Shown piece after piece: positions 1 to 6,325 of a stretch of DNA of 33,871 nucleotides. This DNA comes from a virus. The number at the start of each line of letters is the position of its first letter. Within the stretch, counting starts at the first letter, position 1. The notes below the pieces were generated by a model that ran no database searches, was not told the DNA's origin, and saw only the letters and a program-made list of their open reading frames with translations. Location: IMG/VR virus record IMGVR_UViG_3300017987_000234, positions 1-33,871 of that record. One strand, 5' to 3'. The translations under genes and the position numbers were made by a program.

Positions 1-1
1 C

Positions 2-946
2 GCGCGGCAGCGTGTAGCCAGCGATTTGCAGCGCCATCTCGGGATAGATCGCGTTGCTGGTCTTGAGATCGCCCAGCGTCAGCTTGCCGTCGATCACGGC
101 CTCGAGGTCCAGCGTCCCGCAGAAGCCGTGCTCGCGGCTGTACACGACGCGCTCGCTGCTGAGCCAGAGGATGTCGTGTCGCGCGGCCCAGGACTCGAAG
201 CCGTTGACCGCGTTGTGTGCCTGATCCCAGTCCGGGAAGTCCGGGTACTCCACGCTCAGGATCGGCCAGATATCAGCGCTCTCGCCGTGCGGCCTGCCTC
301 TGCCGCCGTTGCGGATCGCATCCTTGACATACAGCTTGATCCAGTGATGGGCGACGGTACCGATGTTCGCCGCCGCGCGCTTGAACTTGCTGTGCTCGAC
401 CCGCCCGTTCTCCAGCAGCAGCAGCAGCCGGATGTCCACGGGCGCCGTCAGTGCGTCGTACCACGCCTCCTTGAACTTGGCCGTGACGTCCAGCTCCGGC
501 ACGCTCACGATCACGCGGCCCGCGGCCTTGGGATCGGGCCTGAACTTCAGCTCGAACCCGGCGTCTCTGATCCGCGGGTACTTGTCCTTGCGACCGATAT
601 GCACGGTGGCGGGCTTCGCCTCCAGCAGGCTCGCGTGTCCGTAGCCGTAGTCGCAGGCCATGCCCACCGCCCACCAGATCAGCGCCGGCTTGCTGAGTAC
701 ATTCAGCGCCGTGGTCACGCCCGGCACCGGCTCATCGCCGCGCATATACACGTGGGTCCGCCGGCCCAGGCGCTCGAAGAAGTCCAGCTGCTCCAGGCCG
801 CCGTACAGGTGATAGCGGGTGCCATCGTAGTCGCGGCTCTTGCCCGGCCGCGAGATTGATTCGCAGCCGCCCGGCGGATCCCAGACGATTTCAGCTGGCA
901 GCCTTCCGCCCGCTTCAGTACTAGCTTTGTCGGTTGCGGTATCCAT
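2..946 (-). CDS. PD-(D/E)XK nuclease, Cas4/RecB-type phage exonuclease (3' end outside window)
   Basis: The open frame starts at ATG 944-946 and stays open to the left edge (315 codons seen, no stop), so the gene is truncated by the window. The C-terminal part carries the RecB/Cas4 nuclease signature in order: GTVAHHW (His near residue 200), GTLD (Asp280), GDLKTS (Asp293 and Lys295) and QIAGY (Gln307). Such proteins process DNA ends in phage recombination, making single-strand tails for an annealing protein; the upstream gene at 1013-2080 is a candidate partner. AAGGAG lies 10 nt before the ATG, in a leader that shares an 11-nt element with that gene. The nuclease fold is clear; the exact substrate is inferred. 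Confidence 0.8.
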   Translation of the reverse strand, partial: MDTATDKASTEAGGRLPAEIVWDPPGGCESISRPGKSRDYDGTRYHLYGGLEQLDFFERLGRRTHVYMRGDEPVPGVTTALNVLSKPALIWWAVGMACDYGYGHASLLEAKPATVHIGRKDKYPRIRDAGFELKFRPDPKAAGRVIVSVPELDVTAKFKEAWYDALTAPVDIRLLLLLENGRVEHSKFKRAAANIGTVAHHWIKLYVKDAIRNGGRGRPHGESADIWPILSVEYPDFPDWDQAHNAVNGFESWAARHDILWLSSERVVYSREHGFCGTLDLEAVIDGKLTLGDLKTSNAIYPEMALQIAGYTLPR

Positions 947-965
947 TGGTGGTACACTCCTTATC

Positions 966-976
966 AGGTTTCCAAG
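966..976 (-). repeat. Leader element CTTGGAAACCT, copy 1
   Basis: On the minus strand CTTGGAAACCT lies just upstream of the Shine-Dalgarno of the nuclease gene. The identical 11-mer sits in the same place before the gene starting at 2080. A shared translational or RNA-binding site is possible; the function is not known. Confidence 0.4.
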
Positions 977-979
977 CGA

Positions 980-1004
980 CCCCCGGCTGCGGGCCGGGGG
1001 TTTT
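980..1004 (+). terminator. GC hairpin with T-run, plus-facing
   Basis: CCCCCGGC and GCCGGGGG form a perfect 8-bp stem with a 5-nt loop (980-1000), followed by TTTT on the plus strand. This is the shape of an intrinsic terminator for plus-strand transcription, yet both flanking genes read on the minus strand. On the minus strand no T-run follows the stem. It may block antisense transcripts or act as an RNA structure between the two genes. Confidence 0.4.
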
Positions 1005-1012
1005 GTTCATCG

Positions 1013-2080
1013 CTAGCCCGTACCCTGCCGGTCCATATCGATCGGCGGGCCTGGGTCCAACTCCATCGCCTCGGCCTTGTAGTGCTCAGGGTGCAGGCCC
1101 TCCTTGAGCACCAACTGCACGGCCATATAGCCGGTGTACTGGTGCGGGTCGGCGCGCATCGTCGCCTGCATCGCGATCTGCTGATCCCAGCACCAGATCG
1201 CGGCGTCATGCTGCTTGCCAGCGTCGTCTTTCCAGGCCGCCCGCCACACGTAGGCCGGGCCGTCGCCGGTCTCCGCCGTCTTGCCGTTGCCCAGCAGCAC
1301 GACGATCCGCTTACCCAGCGGCAGCGCTGGCTTGGGCGGCTCCTGGGACCTGGGCTGCTGCGCGGGCTGCGCTGCTGGCTGTGGCTTGCCTGCGGGCGGG
1401 GACTCCTGCCGGTACTGCTGGGGATCATCCTCGACGTCCTGCGTGAACATGTGGCTCGCCGCGACCGCCGTTAGCACGCCGTCGATCATGGACCGCTTCT
1501 TCGCCATCTTCAGTACGGTGTTGCGCTTGTCGTGCGGGTTGGTCGGGACGTAGACCTGCTTGTCGCTGATCCTCGTCTGGCGGCTGTGCTTGTCGAAGGA
1601 CGTGAGCGGCTCGGACTCCGCCAGCTGATCCGGCGTCAGCGCGTTGCGGTAGGCGCGCTCCCGCCGGTACTTGTTTTCCATGGTAGAGCAGCTGCCGATG
1701 CCCACGCCGACCGTCGCCCCGCTGGCAAGGTGCGTGATCGTGGTAACGACCTCGAACTCGACATGCCCGTCCTCGCCGACAGGCTTCTCGTGCACATCGA
1801 TGGTGGTCACGCCCAGGCCGAATGCTTTGAGCAGCTTTTCGGCTCCGCTCTTGAGCAGTGTCGGCTTGTCGCCGCAGCCCTTGATCGTGTTGTAGTCGGG
1901 ACCGCGCTTTAGTACACGGTGCATGATGTCATCGAGCGCCTGCATCATCTGCACCGTCTGCTCGACCTGGGCAACCAACTCCAGTTGCCGGACCGGCAGC
2001 GGCCCAGGCTGCGCGATCTGCGTTTCGGGTTCCACTACGGCCAGCGCCCCGCTGGTGCCGTCAGTATCTTTCTCTGCCAT
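1013..2080 (-). CDS. Conserved phage protein, putative recombination/annealing function
   Basis: A 355-aa protein starting at ATG 2080 with GGAGG 10 nt upstream. The N-terminal 225 residues hold segments I associate with a conserved phage/plasmid family of uncertain function: DKPTLLKSGAEKLLKAFGL near residues 71-89 and a basic stretch, NTVLKMAKKRSMIDGVL, ending near the phrase FTQDVED. A Pro/Gln/Ala-rich linker (about 220-265) leads to a separate C-terminal domain of about 90 residues with several Trp. The position directly before a Cas4/RecB-like nuclease is where phages often keep a single-strand annealing protein, so that role is inferred. No catalytic motif is recognised. Confidence 0.6.
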   Translation of the reverse strand: MAEKDTDGTSGALAVVEPETQIAQPGPLPVRQLELVAQVEQTVQMMQALDDIMHRVLKRGPDYNTIKGCGDKPTLLKSGAEKLLKAFGLGVTTIDVHEKPVGEDGHVEFEVVTTITHLASGATVGVGIGSCSTMENKYRRERAYRNALTPDQLAESEPLTSFDKHSRQTRISDKQVYVPTNPHDKRNTVLKMAKKRSMIDGVLTAVAASHMFTQDVEDDPQQYRQESPPAGKPQPAAQPAQQPRSQEPPKPALPLGKRIVVLLGNGKTAETGDGPAYVWRAAWKDDAGKQHDAAIWCWDQQIAMQATMRADPHQYTGYMAVQLVLKEGLHPEHYKAEAMELDPGPPIDMDRQGTG

Positions 2081-2100
2081 GGCCTGTCGGCCTCCTGTCT

Positions 2101-2111
2101 AGGTTTCCAAG
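2101..2111 (-). repeat. Leader element CTTGGAAACCT, copy 2
   Basis: Exact copy of the 11-mer at 966-976, again on the minus strand and just before the Shine-Dalgarno of the following gene (ATG 2080). The next bases are also alike (A/G-A-N-A then GGAG). Confidence 0.4.
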
Positions 2112-2145
2112 TGCCGCGTTAGTCCGCCGCGGCGGGCGGGCTGCG

Positions 2146-2349
2146 TCAGGGCAGCTGCCGAACTTCGATGTCGCCGGTGTAGTCGCGGCGCACTTCGAAA
2201 TCGCCGTGACAACCTTGATGATCAAAACCGCCGATCCGCCTGTCCGCCTCCTCAAGCAATCGACGCGCGTCCCAGTGATCGCAGCAGACGCCTTCCCTGA
2301 CCAATTCGTCCTCCTTGCTGAATTGGCTTCGCCAGCTCTCAATCCGCAT
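2146..2349 (-). CDS. Small hypothetical protein (67 aa)
   Basis: I place the start at ATG 2347-2349, which overlaps the end of the transglycosylase gene by 11 nt, with a purine-rich AGAGG/GGCGGG just before it. The open frame extends further upstream, but that part lies inside the preceding gene. The product is polar and charged (rich in Glu, Asp, Arg) with two Cys and several His: MRIESWRSQFSKEDEL at the start, ending in GDIEVRQLP. No family is recognised. Coupled translation in the early operon supports it as real. Confidence 0.55.
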   Translation of the reverse strand: MRIESWRSQFSKEDELVREGVCCDHWDARRLLEEADRRIGGFDHQGCHGDFEVRRDYTGDIEVRQLP

Positions 2350-3019
2350 GTCCCGCCTCTTGTGGCTGAAAGTCCCTGATCTGTCGGTACGTCGCGTGCA
2401 CCGTCTGCGCATAGCCGGTGACCAGTCCGTGCTTGCCGGTGTTGTAGTAGCTGAGCGCCTTCAGCTGCGCCTGCTCGTCGCCGTCGCGCCAGCCGCCGCG
2501 CTCAAACAGCAGGTAGGCGGCGCCCTGGATGTTGCAGCGCAGGTCGCGCAGGTCGAAGTCCGCGCCGAAGCGCTCTCGCATCACCGGCTGCCATTTCATC
2601 AGCTTGTCGTTATGGATCTGTCCGATGCCGATTGCCCCGCCATGATCGCCGCGAATAATCTGCCAGCCGTCCCAGTGCCGCAGCCGGCTCTCCTGGTACA
2701 GCAGCGCCGTCAGTGCAGCGCAGTCGATCAGCTGCTCGTCGGGGAAGTATGTGTCGGCCACCTGCGCGATGGTGCTGGTGAAGATCGGCTCAGCGCCATG
2801 CTCGCGGCACCAGAGAATCCAGCTGGCGGGCATCTGCGGCTCCTGTACGGGGAGAGGTTCGGGGAAGTACGGCTCGACCGCGGGCGCGTCGCTGAGCACC
2901 AGCTGATCGGCGTCGCCGCCGGCGATCAGCATTAGTAGGCCCAGGCCGGCCATGCCGATGGCCAGCACCGCGGCCGCGGCCAGTAGCTCTCGCAGTGATT
3001 TGCCCAGACGTCCTAGCAC
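2339..3019 (-). CDS. Membrane-anchored lytic transglycosylase (SLT/goose-lysozyme-like fold)
   Basis: A 226-aa protein starting at GTG 3019, with GGGAGG 5 nt upstream. Residues 11-33 form one hydrophobic segment (signal anchor), followed by a Pro-rich stretch (45-65). The catalytic domain shows QES (Glu110 as likely acid), GGAIGIGQI (127-135) and ALSYYNTG (188-195), the classic order of SLT-family transglycosylases, which cleave the MurNAc-GlcNAc bond in peptidoglycan. It would act in the periplasm. It lies in the early operon rather than with the endolysin, so it may serve in DNA entry, lysis timing or wall remodelling during early infection rather than being the main lysin. Confidence 0.85.
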   Translation of the reverse strand: MLGRLGKSLRELLAAAAVLAIGMAGLGLLMLIAGGDADQLVLSDAPAVEPYFPEPLPVQEPQMPASWILWCREHGAEPIFTSTIAQVADTYFPDEQLIDCAALTALLYQESRLRHWDGWQIIRGDHGGAIGIGQIHNDKLMKWQPVMRERFGADFDLRDLRCNIQGAAYLLFERGGWRDGDEQAQLKALSYYNTGKHGLVTGYAQTVHATYRQIRDFQPQEAGHAD

Positions 3020-3501
3020 CGCGACCTCCCAGGATCAAATACGGCGGGCAGGCTCGCTGTGACGGCACTGCCCGCCGCCGGAAGAGTTAGGGGTTTCCTA
3101 TGCGGACTCGCCTGTGTCCGCTGGTGATTTGCAGGTGTAGGCGGCGGGTCGTTACTCCCGCCGCCCCTGGGAGGTAGGTTCCGATGAGTCTGCTCCGCCT
3201 GGGAGTTGAGAGCGGGCAGTTCAACGGCTAGCTCGATGCCTGCGCACAGCCGCAGCCGGAGCGGCCGCGGATTGCGCCAGGCGTTGTGAGCACCCCGCGC
3301 CGACCCTGTGGAGGATGTGGCAGCGGGGCGCTCACGGGTACCACCTTGGCTACCGCCTTGGCTACCGGTAGCCTTCATCTGTTGGTGGCGGCTGGCAGCA
3401 GCGGTTGCAGAATGCTCTCTGGGCTTAGAACCGCCGGAGGAACTGCCAGCCGCCGATGGGCTGATATGGGAAGAAGGTGCTTGCTGCTTGGTGGAGGTCA
3501 C
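3013..3501 (-). CDS. Low-complexity Ser/Gln/Pro-rich protein (162 aa), uncertain
   Basis: GTG start at 3499-3501 overlaps the previous stop as GTGA and has a strong GGAGG 7 nt upstream; the stop overlaps the next start by 7 nt. This spacing matches every other junction in the operon, the main argument that it is coding. The product is rich in Ser, Thr, Gln, Gly and Pro with short repeats such as SQGGSQGGT, and looks disordered throughout. No family is recognised. The alternative is an untranslated 480-bp spacer, since plus-strand frames here are shorter and lack signals. Confidence 0.45.
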   Translation of the reverse strand: MTSTKQQAPSSHISPSAAGSSSGGSKPREHSATAAASRHQQMKATGSQGGSQGGTRERPAATSSTGSARGAHNAWRNPRPLRLRLCAGIELAVELPALNSQAEQTHRNLPPRGGGSNDPPPTPANHQRTQASPHRKPLTLPAAGSAVTASLPAVFDPGRSRC

Positions 3502-4157
3502 GCCTGCGCCTCCTGGATGAAGTAGCCGTAAACGCAGCGGGTACCGCTGCGCGAGCTATCGTGGTTGTCGTGGAGCACGCCGTCGATCACTGCGGCCAGA
3601 TGCTTGCTCAGGCGCACGATCAGGCGTCCGGCGGGCAGCTCGTCGGGGCGCAGGTGCACCTGACACCCGCTGCCGATCTGCATGGTGGGTACCCAGCACC
3701 AACCCAGCTGCTCAAGGTAGGGTTGGTAGATGTCGCGCGGGCAGCCCAGGCGGGGGGTGCGGTTCACCCGAATGCCGTCTGCGGCTAGCCGCTTGGCCCG
3801 AATCTGCATTGACCAGCGCAGCTCCGTGTACACCTGCCTGTACGGCAGTCTCGTTGCGATGGCGATTGCCCTGGTAACGCAGTCGCCGGTCTCGCCCCTG
3901 AAGCCAGCCTCGGCCCTGCCGCCGTCGCTATAGCGCCAGCGGATGCCCTCCACGAACTCCAGCGGCGTCTCGTGCCAGATCAGCTCCCGCGTGCCGTCAG
4001 CAGTGCGGCGATACACGATCACGTCAAAGCCGTGGCGCTCCAGCCGCGTCGCCTTCTGCAGCACGCGATCCGCGTCCGCCATAACCTCCATTACGTGCGC
4101 GCCACTACGGGCTACATAGCACAGCTCGTAACGCACTTGGGCGTCGGCAGCGTTCAC
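3498..4157 (-). CDS. Papain-like cysteine peptidase-fold phage protein
   Basis: A 219-aa protein starting at GTG 4157, overlapping the preceding stop as GTGA. The C-terminal two thirds show GDCVTRAIAIAT (Cys near residue 93, start of a helix), then KHLAAVIDGVLHDNHD (His near 185, Asn/Asp near 197) and a closing CVYGYF strand. This order (Cys helix, His strand, Asn/Asp strand) is that of papain-like/C39-type cysteine peptidase folds seen in uncharacterised phage proteins. The first 85 residues look like a separate small domain. A peptidase or ubiquitin-like deconjugating activity is possible but unproven. Located in the early operon, it might act on a host factor. Confidence 0.6.
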   Translation of the reverse strand: MNAADAQVRYELCYVARSGAHVMEVMADADRVLQKATRLERHGFDVIVYRRTADGTRELIWHETPLEFVEGIRWRYSDGGRAEAGFRGETGDCVTRAIAIATRLPYRQVYTELRWSMQIRAKRLAADGIRVNRTPRLGCPRDIYQPYLEQLGWCWVPTMQIGSGCQVHLRPDELPAGRLIVRLSKHLAAVIDGVLHDNHDSSRSGTRCVYGYFIQEAQA

Positions 4158-4483
4158 GCCAGCACCCCCTCCGCCTTGGCGATGGCTGCCTCGGCGGCAT
4201 CAAGAGCGGCATCAACAGCGTCTAGGTCGCCAGTGCGGGCGATACGCACCAGCTCCCGCAGCGCCGCCAGCAGCTCGCCGTGGCTGTTGCAGGCGCGGCA
4301 GATGAACTCGGCGTTGGGGCGGGCGTCGGCATAGTGGATAGAGCCGCCGCCCAAGTATGCCACTGTCTGCCTGTCCCGCTTGCGTTTTGGCCCCGCATAG
4401 ATCGCGGGCGGCGGGCTAGTGGGTAGTACGCCGGCGTCGCTTGGTGCTACCCACCACGGTCCTGGTGTATGCTTGGTCGTCAT
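4154..4483 (-). CDS. Small phage protein of the TPGPW type (109 aa)
   Basis: ATG 4483 overlaps the previous gene as ATGA. The N-terminus reads MTTKHTPGPW, then NAEFICRACNSHGELLAALREL and an Ala-rich C-terminal helix with AIAKAEG. This is a widespread phage family that begins with TPGPW and has an N-A-x-F/L-I ... LL-x-AL core; its function is unknown. The gene at 4698-5027 shares the LLAAL ... AIAKAE pattern, so the two are likely paralogues within one operon. Confidence 0.7.
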   Translation of the reverse strand: MTTKHTPGPWWVAPSDAGVLPTSPPPAIYAGPKRKRDRQTVAYLGGGSIHYADARPNAEFICRACNSHGELLAALRELVRIARTGDLDAVDAALDAAEAAIAKAEGVLA

Positions 4484-4701
4484 GCCGTCACCCCCAGCTC
4501 GCGGGCGCTATACAATGTGCCAACGAGCGGGGCCAATTCGTCGTCAGCCTTAGCAAGCCCGCGCTTCACCAGCGACTGCAACACCCGTTCCGCTTCTGAC
4601 CATGAGCAGCCGAGGGCGATGGCAACGCACCCCGCATTGCATCTGTTGGTTGGTCCGCGCAGATAATCGAGCGCGACCTGTTGACGTTTGCCGAGCCTCA
4701 T
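4480..4701 (-). CDS. Small winged-helix-like protein (73 aa)
   Basis: ATG 4701 overlaps the upstream stop as ATGA. The 73-aa product has a helical N-terminus (RQQVALDYL), a central segment GCSWSEAERVLQSLVKRGLAK resembling the recognition helix and wing of a small winged-helix fold, and a short hydrophobic tail. DNA binding is possible but no named family is recognised. It sits between the two TPGPW-type paralogues. Confidence 0.6.
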   Translation of the reverse strand: MRLGKRQQVALDYLRGPTNRCNAGCVAIALGCSWSEAERVLQSLVKRGLAKADDELAPLVGTLYSARELGVTA

Positions 4702-5027
4702 GCCGTCACCTCCTCCGCCTTGGCGATGGCTGCGCGGGCTCGCCGAATATCGCCGAAGGTAATCAGCGTATCGCCCACTCCGTACATTGGCTCGTCGTCG
4801 CGCTTGTCGTGCGCGTGCTCAATGTCCAGCTCGGCAAAGGGTTTCAGCGCCGCCAGCAGGTCCGGGGCGGCGACGAACAGGCGGGCGTAGTATTCGGCCT
4901 CACCCGCGTCGCGCCCGTTGACCCGCGCGAACGTCCCCGCTTCATCTGCCGCGCTTATCTCTCCGTGGTAACCGGCGGGATTGGGATAGGTACCGTCGTA
5001 TGCCAGCTCCCGTGTATGCTCACTCAT
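4698..5027 (-). CDS. Small phage protein, paralogue of the TPGPW-type gene (109 aa)
   Basis: ATG 5027 overlaps the preceding stop as ATGA. The sequence includes ARLFVAAPDLLAALKPF and the C-terminal Ala-rich ARAAIAKAEEVTA, the same core and tail as the gene at 4154-4483, and both proteins are 109 aa. The N-terminus lacks TPGPW. Likely an old duplication separated by one small gene. Function unknown. Confidence 0.65.
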   Translation of the reverse strand: MSEHTRELAYDGTYPNPAGYHGEISAADEAGTFARVNGRDAGEAEYYARLFVAAPDLLAALKPFAELDIEHAHDKRDDEPMYGVGDTLITFGDIRRARAAIAKAEEVTA

Positions 5028-5269
5028 ACCGTCACCTCTTGCCTTGCTCTGTGCATTAAGGCACCGCAGGCCGGATTCCCCACCCGGCTCCTGTCCGCTT
5101 TCACGCAGCGGGCTTCATCCGCGTCACGAGGGGCGCTGACAGGCGCCTGCTCGCTATCGGCAGTCAATACACCCGCACTGTTGCTACTCGCGGCGTTTGG
5201 GCAAATCTCACAGCCCCGCTGCTCCTTACCCGGCGCTGTCACGCCGCCGCAGTGCCAATATCTTTTCAA
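5024..5269 (-). CDS. Small Cys-containing protein (81 aa)
   Basis: I choose TTG 5267-5269, which overlaps the preceding stop as TTGA and has GAGGAGG about 10 nt upstream. The frame is open further upstream but that part is Arg/Gly-rich shadow of the Cro-like gene. The product begins MKRYWHCGG and has five Cys, including CEIC, which could bind a metal. No family is recognised. The 4-bp overlaps on both sides support translation. Confidence 0.5.
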   Translation of the reverse strand: MKRYWHCGGVTAPGKEQRGCEICPNAASSNSAGVLTADSEQAPVSAPRDADEARCVKADRSRVGNPACGALMHRARQEVTV

Positions 5270-5607
5270 CGTGCCGCTACCTCCTCTGCCCGCTGCTTGC
5301 GGATGCGCTCCGCCGCCGCCCGCACTTCGCCCATCACGATCTCGCGATCGGGCTCGGCCATCCCGAACAGCTCGGCCTCGTTCAGCTGCCACGCCTGCTC
5401 CGCCGTCCCGCCCTGCGCCAGCCTCCAGGCCATCAGCGCGCGGGCATACACGAGCCGGTTGCGGACCGTCCGCGGATCGCTGCTCTCAGGCCGCGTCTCA
5501 ACGAACCTGATCTGGCTTACGCTGAGCGCGCTGGCCGCTGCCAGCACGTCCAGGCTGAGCCCCAGGCCCTTCCGCACTTCGCTTACGTCTCGCGTCTCGT
5601 TCTGCAT
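5266..5607 (-). CDS. Cro-like HTH protein, first gene of the early operon
   Basis: A 113-aa protein starting at ATG 5607. Residues 8-45 (VRKGLGLSLDVLAAASALSV then IRFVETR) resemble an XRE-type helix-turn-helix, followed by a helical C-terminal half ending in a charged helix. Its place, first gene of the leftward early operon facing the XRE repressor across an operator region, is that of Cro or an early regulator. The ATG lies only 9 nt past the -10 box of a consensus promoter, so the mRNA would have almost no leader and no room for a Shine-Dalgarno. An internal GTG at codon 11 is an alternative start. Confidence 0.65.
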   Translation of the reverse strand: MQNETRDVSEVRKGLGLSLDVLAAASALSVSQIRFVETRPESSDPRTVRNRLVYARALMAWRLAQGGTAEQAWQLNEAELFGMAEPDREIVMGEVRAAAERIRKQRAEEVAAR

Positions 5608-5608
5608 T

Positions 5609-5702
5609 CCGCTGACATTATAGCAGCATTCCGCAGATTGTCAACCCCTCGGCGCAGATTGCTGACGGTGCTCAGCGATCCGCTGCGCACTCCGCCGATT
5701 TG
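5609..5702. promoter_or_regulatory. Operator region: phased direct repeats
   Basis: Copies of a CCGCNGATTG-like element occur at 5609 (CCGCTGACATT), 5631 (CCGCAGATTGT), 5652 (GCGCAGATTGC), 5692 (CCGCCGATTTG) and, weakly, 5672. The GAT/GAC cores are at 5614, 5636, 5657, 5677 and 5697, spaced 22, 21, 20 and 20 bp, two helix turns each. An imperfect palindrome GCTGA-N6-TCAGC lies at 5661-5676. The first two copies sit on the early promoter. Probable binding sites for the XRE repressor and/or the Cro-like protein. Confidence 0.6.
5617..5644 (-). promoter_or_regulatory. Consensus sigma70-type early promoter
   Basis: On the minus strand TTGACA (5644-5639) and TATAAT (5622-5617) are both perfect consensus hexamers with a 16-bp spacer. 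Expected start is about 5609-5611, leaving only a few nt before the ATG at 5607. Two operator-like repeats overlap the -35/spacer and the start region. Confidence 0.85.
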
Positions 5703-5711
5703 TGGTATACT
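5703..5711 (+). promoter_or_regulatory. Extended -10 promoter for the repressor gene
   Basis: TGGTATACT matches an extended -10 (TG-N-TATAcT). No good -35 is visible 17 bp upstream. The last operator-like repeat ends one base before it, which fits autoregulation of the repressor. Confidence 0.5.
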
Positions 5712-5719
5712 AGCTGCGG

Positions 5720-5741
5720 ATCGCAGGCGTGATCCTGCGAT
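5720..5741 (+). promoter_or_regulatory. Inverted repeat in repressor leader
   Basis: ATCGCAGG and CCTGCGAT form a perfect 8-bp inverted repeat with a 6-nt centre, at about +3 to +24 of the predicted repressor mRNA. It could be an operator or an RNA hairpin in the leader. Confidence 0.4.
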
Positions 5742-5798
5742 TCCCGTGTTAGATCAAGCGGAATGGGATAGAATGTATGCGTGAGCGAGGAGACCTAC

Positions 5799-6278
5799 GT
5801 GCAGGCCCTGCGTGAGGGGCTACGCAGAGTCATGGAGCAGCATGGGCTTAGGCCGAACAGCTGGGCTCGCCGGGCAGGCGTGGACGGCAGCAGCCTCGTG
5901 CGGTTCATCCGCGGCGAGACGGGCGACATCAAGTGCGGCTACGTCTACCGCCTCGCTGAAGCAGTTGGTCTGCCGGGCCCGGACGCCATTGCGGGCATCA
6001 CCGGCGAAGCGAGAGCGGCCGAGGAGCGCGAGATCGAGTACCTGCGGCTCCAGCGCCGCGCGGAACTGCTGGAACGCATCCTGCATCGGCTGGTACCGGA
6101 TCAGCCCGTACCAGCGCCAGAGAGAGATATCGAGCCCGATATGGCGGCCGACGAGATCGCATCGGGCCGGCGCCATGGAGTCATGCGGTCTGACCTGGAG
6201 AGCGTACTTGATGAGGCCGAGCAGGAACTGACGGATGATGCCCGCAGGGGCGATCAGGCGAAAAAGCAAATAGGCTAG
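5799..6278 (+). CDS. XRE-family HTH repressor, lysogeny regulator
   Basis: I choose GTG 5799 because GAGGAG lies 6 nt upstream; the GTG at 5781 has no comparable site. The 159-aa product has an N-terminal helix-turn-helix (LRPNSWARRAGVDGSSLVRFIRGE) over the first 55 residues, then charged helices and no S24 peptidase-like domain. It would bind the phased repeats at 5609-5702 and hold the leftward early promoter off during lysogeny. With no self-cleavage domain, induction must work another way. The position, divergent from a Cro-like gene, is the typical immunity arrangement. Confidence 0.75.
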   Translation: MQALREGLRRVMEQHGLRPNSWARRAGVDGSSLVRFIRGETGDIKCGYVYRLAEAVGLPGPDAIAGITGEARAAEEREIEYLRLQRRAELLERILHRLVPDQPVPAPERDIEPDMAADEIASGRRHGVMRSDLESVLDEAEQELTDDARRGDQAKKQIG

Positions 6279-6325
6279 CCTCTCCCGAAAACTGACATAG
6301 CAGCGGGAGCGGCAGGAGCAGCGAT

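Noticed and set aside
26-859. Plus-strand frame over the left-edge nuclease
   Set aside because: The minus strand encodes an intact PD-(D/E)XK nuclease in the same place; the plus frame is a shadow.
5197-5784. Plus-strand frame reaching into the repressor region
   Set aside because: Runs antisense to the Cro-like gene and across the operators and promoters; no ribosome site or family.
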